Shown piece after piece: positions 5,806 through 9,307 of a DNA stretch of 9,307 nt. The translations under genes and the position numbers were made by a program. The notes beneath the pieces are model-generated. The model saw nothing but the letters and a program-made list of their open reading frames with translations. It was not told the origin of the DNA and made no database searches. Position 1 is the stretch's first letter. The number at the start of each line of letters is the position of its first letter. The stretch comes from an uncultured SAR324 cluster bacterium. Lineage in GTDB: Bacteria > SAR324 > NAC60-12. The stretch lies in the NCBI GenBank assembly GCA_902575715.1, contig CACGSI010000031.1, positions 1 to 9,307 on the forward strand, in the 5' to 3' direction.

Positions 5806-7062
5806 TTATCTTATTTTAAAATATATTATTAAAGTAACCACGAAAAGCCAAATAGATTTTAGGTGCATATGCCAAATTACTCGACTATTTACCTCCTGTG
5901 GTGTTAATAATTTGTTTTCTTCTGGAACCGGATTAAGACCAAGTTTATTTTGTAAAATTACCCATACAGATACAATATCTTGTTTATCTTCTGAATATGT
6001 CCAAAGTCTTTGTAAATGATGGTGGTATGGAGACCTTAAAAAAAAGCGGTAACGCTCAGCCTTTGTGCGCCCTTTTTTCCACATAATAAACTTAAAAAAA
6101 GTTCTTTGAATTATTGAAGAAAGAACAGAAAACACGAAAACACCACCTACAATCGGTAAAAATAATTCTGCTTTTACGAAAATAAACATTGCTGAGATCA
6201 TACTGCCTAAAGCAAGGGCACCCAGATCTCCCATATATATTAGCGCAGGAGGGGAGTTATATTTTAAAAAGGCGACTCCAGCACTAATTACAAGGGCAGA
6301 AATTATAGCTAATTCTTTGATTTCGTGAGAAAGGTTTGGAATTTTTAACTTAGCTGCTAGCTCTTGATCTCCCCCAATATATGCCACGATTCCAACAAAC
6401 ATTGCACATGTCATTAGTGGTACAGTGGCTAGTGAGTCCATACCATCAGTCAGATTAACTGCATTAGCTCCACCTACTATAATTAAGATCATTAAAGGTA
6501 TGAATAGGTATTTAGGTAAATATGGATATGCCATTTTTAGAGGAACTAATGGGACAACTAGATGGCCATCAATGTCTACATATAAGTATAACCCAGCAAC
6601 AACTATCGATGAAACAGCAAATTGAAAAATTAACCTCCAAATTCCACTAATTCCATCTGCTTTGTCAACAAAAACTTTTTTTACTTCTAAACCGGATTCA
6701 ACACGACGTTTGTTATAAACTTTCGCAATATCGTCAATAGCACCTATTAAACCAAACGAAATCATAATTACTAATAAAGCTATAACATACTGGTTTATAT
6801 TGCACCAGAGCAAAGCACCAAGCAAAATTCCTAGTACTAGAACCCCTCCACCCATAATTGGAGGAGCTCCAGAATAAGGTTTTTTGTTAGAATTTATTTT
6901 GACAAAATCAGAAGTTATTCCTTTTTTTCTAAAAGATCGAATTATAAAGGGCATTATCCAGACAATTAGGATATATGCTGTCAAAAATGCCATTCCGCCG
7001 CGAAAAACAACGGATTCAAATAATTGATATTGCCAAATTGAATGCAGAAGCCCTGCTAGCAT
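5806..7062 (-). CDS. mraY: Phospho-N-acetylmuramoyl-pentapeptide transferase (MraY), enlarged form
   Basis: This integral membrane enzyme transfers phospho-MurNAc-pentapeptide from UDP to undecaprenyl phosphate, making lipid I, the first membrane step of peptidoglycan synthesis. The 418-residue protein has multiple hydrophobic segments and the family motifs: PIMGGG (68-73), the Asp110-Asp111 pair, NAVNLTDGMDSLA (200-212), the catalytic-site Asp279 in MGDLGALALG, and the HHH cluster (347-349) in SPYHHH. It is longer than the roughly 360 residues of the E. coli enzyme. The extra length is mainly about 15 residues after the Asp pair (around 120-140) and about 33 residues after HHH (around 355-395), before the last membrane helix ending YFKIR. 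NLTDG and HHH separate it from WecA-type relatives. It starts 7 bases after the frr stop, with AGGTG overlapping that stop as the ribosome-binding site. This places it in the tsf operon rather than in a murein-division cluster. Confidence 0.96.
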   Translation of the reverse strand: MLAGLLHSIWQYQLFESVVFRGGMAFLTAYILIVWIMPFIIRSFRKKGITSDFVKINSNKKPYSGAPPIMGGGVLVLGILLGALLWCNINQYVIALLVIMISFGLIGAIDDIAKVYNKRRVESGLEVKKVFVDKADGISGIWRLIFQFAVSSIVVAGLYLYVDIDGHLVVPLVPLKMAYPYLPKYLFIPLMILIIVGGANAVNLTDGMDSLATVPLMTCAMFVGIVAYIGGDQELAAKLKIPNLSHEIKELAIISALVISAGVAFLKYNSPPALIYMGDLGALALGSMISAMFIFVKAELFLPIVGGVFVFSVLSSIIQRTFFKFIMWKKGRTKAERYRFFLRSPYHHHLQRLWTYSEDKQDIVSVWVILQNKLGLNPVPEENKLLTPQEVNSRVIWHMHLKSIWLFVVTLIIYFKIR

Positions 7063-7069
7063 TTAACAC

Positions 7070-7639
7070 CTAAAGTGTAAGAAGTTCTTTTTCCTTAGTA
7101 GTTATAAACTCATCCACTAAATTTGTATGAATATCGGTAACTTTTTGGATGTTTTCTTGAGCAGTTTTTTCATCGTCTTGAGAAATTTGTTTATCTTTTT
7201 CCATTTTTTTTATCTGTTCGTTAGCATCCCTACGAATATTCCTTAAAGAAATTTTTGTTTCTTCACCATTTTTTTTTATTTGCTTGACATTATCTCTTCG
7301 TCTTTCTTCAGTAAAAGGCGGAGCAATTGCGCGAATCATGTTACCATCATTTGAAATACTAAAGCCTAGATTTGCTGATTGTAAACTTCTTTCAATTTCT
7401 TTAATCAAATTTTTTTCCCATGGGCTAATCGCTAGCATTTGCGGTTCTGGAGTCGAAATATTAGCAATCTGACTTAATGGAGTAGAATTGCCATAATAAT
7501 CTACTTTTAAAGAATCCAACATTTTGGGAGAAACTTGGCCAGCATGTATACTAGTAAGATCTTTTTTTAGGTTATTTATTGTATTACCCATTTTTTTTTC
7601 TGCTAATTCTAAAACTTCTTTTATTTCATTTGAGCTCAT
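7070..7639 (-). CDS. frr: Ribosome recycling factor (RRF)
   Basis: RRF acts with EF-G after termination to split the post-termination ribosome and free it for another round. The 189 residues fit the family (about 185). Domain I is a long three-helix bundle (about 1-30 and 107-189) and domain II the inserted beta domain (about 31-106), including DYYGNSTPLSQIANIS (47-62). The signature PPFTEERRRD (107-116) and RNIRRDANEQIKK (133-145), which contains the conserved arginines that contact 23S rRNA, are intact. One departure is at the first hinge: the usual RTGRASP reads HAGQVSP (32-38), losing both arginines. Shadow frames do not interrupt it. It lies 7 bases after pyrH and 7 before mraY, so translation is probably coupled. 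There is no Shine-Dalgarno sequence at its own start. Confidence 0.97.
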   Translation of the reverse strand: MSSNEIKEVLELAEKKMGNTINNLKKDLTSIHAGQVSPKMLDSLKVDYYGNSTPLSQIANISTPEPQMLAISPWEKNLIKEIERSLQSANLGFSISNDGNMIRAIAPPFTEERRRDNVKQIKKNGEETKISLRNIRRDANEQIKKMEKDKQISQDDEKTAQENIQKVTDIHTNLVDEFITTKEKELLTL

Positions 7640-7646
7640 AGTGATT

Positions 7647-8357
7647 TTAGTTGATCAATGTCCCAGTATTTTTTCCACAAACTGCATTTAAAAAACAATC
7701 TGACCCCATATAATCTATAACAATTATGGGAAGCTTATTATCCCTGCAAAAAGCAATTGCGGTAGCATCCATTACTTTAAGATTTTTGTTCAAGACGTCA
7801 TCGTAATTTAATTTATCATAAAGTACAGCGTCTTCATGCAACATCGGGTCTTTATCATACACTCCACTAGTTTTAGTTGCTTTTATTACAACTTCAGCAC
7901 CTACCTCGGAAGCCCGCAGAACTGCGGCTGTGTCGGTAGTAAAAAATGGATTACCTGTTCCAGCAGCAAAAATGACAATCCTTTTTTTTTCGAAATGTCT
8001 ATCTGCTCTCCTCTTGATGTATGGTTCTGCTATAGCGTTTAATTCTATAGCAGACAAGATACGAGTCAAAATTCCATGCTGTTCGAGGATTTCTTGGAGG
8101 CAAATACTATTAATTACAGTAGCCAACATGCCCATGTGGTCTCCTGCGACTCTACCTATAATACCTTTAGCAGATTTTGACCCTCTAAATATATTTCCGC
8201 CACCAACAACTATTCCTATCTCAACACCTAATTTATGAATTGAGACAATATTCTCAACAAGATTCTTAATTATTTCAAAATCAAATCCAGAGCCTTTATT
8301 GCCTCCAAGTGTTTCTCCACTCAATTTAAGAAGAATACGTTTAAATTTTGGAGACAT
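7647..8357 (-). CDS. pyrH: Uridylate kinase (UMP kinase)
   Basis: This cytosolic hexameric enzyme of the amino-acid-kinase fold phosphorylates UMP to UDP using ATP, committing pyrimidines to nucleotide, RNA and UDP-sugar synthesis, including the UDP-MurNAc precursors used by MraY. The 236 residues match the family. Visible motifs are the phosphate-binding KLSGE (11-15), VVGGGNIFRG (50-59), the UMP-binding Asp73 in GDHMGMLAT (72-80), GTGNPFFTTDTAA (133-145), the nucleotide-binding KATKTSGVYDKDP (169-181) and MDATA (196-200). Bacterial UMP kinases of this type are usually activated by GTP and inhibited by UTP. It is placed between tsf and frr, the classical order, with gaps of 9 and 7 bases. 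The ATG at 8357 has only an AT-rich sequence upstream, so translation may be coupled to tsf. Confidence 0.98.
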   Translation of the reverse strand: MSPKFKRILLKLSGETLGGNKGSGFDFEIIKNLVENIVSIHKLGVEIGIVVGGGNIFRGSKSAKGIIGRVAGDHMGMLATVINSICLQEILEQHGILTRILSAIELNAIAEPYIKRRADRHFEKKRIVIFAAGTGNPFFTTDTAAVLRASEVGAEVVIKATKTSGVYDKDPMLHEDAVLYDKLNYDDVLNKNLKVMDATAIAFCRDNKLPIIVIDYMGSDCFLNAVCGKNTGTLIN

Positions 8358-8366
8358 ATAATAATT

Positions 8367-9221
8367 TTAGAATTGAAATTTAATAAAGGTTTTGAATTCA
8401 ATATTCACTCCTAATTCATCCGAAGTTTTTTTAACTAATTCTCCAACTGACATTTGTGGATTTTTTACAAAAGGTTGAGTTTCTACACAAACTTCTTTTA
8501 GATATTTTTTTATTCTTCCTTCAATCATTTTATCAATAATTTCTTCAGGTTTCCCAGACTCCCGTGCTTGAGCCATAAAAATTTCTTTTTCTTTGTCTAA
8601 AACTTCCTTTGGAACTTTTTCAGCTTTAACTGCTTCTGCTGGAAAAGCAGCAATGTGTAAAGCAATATCATGGGCTAAGGTTTTTAGGCGTTCATCTTCA
8701 CAATGGTTTTGGGTTTCTAGAGGAACAATGACACCTATTTTCCCATTATTGTGAACGTAACCTCCTATTTCTCCTTGTTCTATATTAACTTTTTTGGTAT
8801 CGATTATTTGAATGTTTTCTCCTAGTTCTGCAATATAATTTGTTAAAAAACTTTGTATATTTCCGTCACCTGATAACAGTTGTTGTTCAAGTAAATTTTC
8901 CGTACCTTTTTCACAAATTTGTTTAGCAATTTCTTTTACAAATGATTTAAACTTTGAATTTCGAGCAACGAAATCAGTTTCACATGCAACTTTTACCAGT
9001 GATGCACTTTTTCCATTAGAGCTTTTTGAAAAAAATATAGTCCCTTCTCTGGTTTCCCTAGATGATTTTTTTAAAGCTTTTGCTTGTCCTTTTTTTCTTA
9101 AGTAATCTTGGGCCGCTTTTAAATCCCCATTAGTTTCTATAAGAGCTTTCTTACAATCCATCATGGCTACACCAGTTATCTCTCTAAGGTCTTTTACTGT
9201 TGCTGCATTTATGTTGTTCAT
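8367..9221 (-). CDS. tsf: Translation elongation factor Ts (EF-Ts)
   Basis: EF-Ts is the guanine-nucleotide exchange factor that releases GDP from EF-Tu. The 284-residue protein has the N-terminal UBA-like domain (about 5-45) with MMDCKKAL (20-27), the core TDFVARN (82-88) that inserts into EF-Tu, GENI (134-137), the beta segment YVHNNGKIGVIVPL (155-168), and the C-terminal half with GKPEEIIDKMIEGRI (223-237) and TQPFVKN (248-254). The usual TGAGMMD reads TGVAMMD (16-22), a mild departure. The ATG at 9221 has a weak AAGAG eight bases upstream. It begins the tsf-pyrH-frr-mraY block. rpsB is normally the upstream neighbour; only 86 bases remain before the edge. One frame (9307 to a stop at 9265-9263) is open for 14 codons and could be the rpsB tail, but I cannot confirm this. 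Confidence 0.98.
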   Translation of the reverse strand: MNNINAATVKDLREITGVAMMDCKKALIETNGDLKAAQDYLRKKGQAKALKKSSRETREGTIFFSKSSNGKSASLVKVACETDFVARNSKFKSFVKEIAKQICEKGTENLLEQQLLSGDGNIQSFLTNYIAELGENIQIIDTKKVNIEQGEIGGYVHNNGKIGVIVPLETQNHCEDERLKTLAHDIALHIAAFPAEAVKAEKVPKEVLDKEKEIFMAQARESGKPEEIIDKMIEGRIKKYLKEVCVETQPFVKNPQMSVGELVKKTSDELGVNIEFKTFIKFQF

Positions 9222-9265
9222 TTTTTTACTCTTAAATTATTTTTGTTTAGTTATCACAAAAGTTA

Positions 9266-9281
9266 AAGATTTAATAATCTT
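9266..9281 (-). repeat. Short inverted repeat upstream of tsf
   Basis: AAGATT (9266-9271) and AATCTT (9276-9281) are perfect 6-base inverted arms around a 4-base loop, about 45 bases upstream of tsf. On the minus strand TTTAACTTTTG follows, a broken T-rich stretch. It could be a weak attenuator ahead of tsf or simply chance in AT-rich DNA. Confidence 0.2.
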
Positions 9282-9307
9282 ACATTTTTTAAAAAATCCT
9301 CTATTGA

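Noticed and set aside
9263..9307. Fourteen-codon frame at the right edge as the end of rpsB
   Set aside because: It is too short to recognise, and another frame is also open to the edge; kept only as a remark under tsf.

Overview
The window is an AT-rich (roughly one-third G+C by eye), densely coding stretch of bacterial chromosome made almost entirely of housekeeping genes. The organism looks Gram-negative-like and free-living. It has the DXP isoprenoid enzyme IspH, a type II fatty-acid synthase, peptidoglycan synthesis (MraY), and a large FadE/DmdC-type acyl-CoA dehydrogenase. I cannot assign a phylum with confidence. IspH and the fab proteins resemble those of proteobacteria, while MraY is an enlarged form and the frr-mraY linkage is not the usual proteobacterial order. 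AT-rich marine lineages are a reasonable guess, no more.

Layout from left to right. (1) Positions 1-144, minus strand: the first 48 codons of an unrecognised protein that runs off the left edge, with a 14-base A tract just after its start codon. (2) Positions 145-256: a divergent promoter region. (3) Positions 257-1207, plus strand: ispH, the only complete plus-strand gene. (4) Positions 1208-1480: a convergent gap with only weak AT-rich inverted repeats. (5) Positions 1481-9221, minus strand: eight collinear genes read from right to left as tsf, pyrH, frr, mraY, fabG, acpP, fabF and an acyl-CoA dehydrogenase gene. The right edge stops just upstream of tsf, where rpsB would be expected.

The minus-strand genes fall into two blocks. 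tsf-pyrH-frr-mraY have gaps of only 7-9 bases and look like one operon serving translation elongation (EF-Ts), UMP phosphorylation, ribosome recycling and the first membrane step of peptidoglycan synthesis. fabG-acpP-fabF and the acyl-CoA dehydrogenase gene follow with gaps of 56-96 bases. They make a lipid block: ketoacyl reduction, the acyl carrier and condensation, followed by an enzyme of the opposite, oxidative direction. IspH feeds the isoprenoid pathway that supplies undecaprenyl phosphate, the lipid substrate of MraY, so the regions are linked metabolically.

I found no mobile element, CRISPR array, tRNA, rRNA, phage gene or defence system. I do not think the window holds a new biological system. 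The points that merit a second look are the left-edge partial gene with its homopolymer, the frr-mraY junction with the enlarged MraY, the altered conserved motif in ribosome recycling factor, the pairing of fatty-acid synthesis with an acyl-CoA dehydrogenase, and the scarcity of Shine-Dalgarno sequences.
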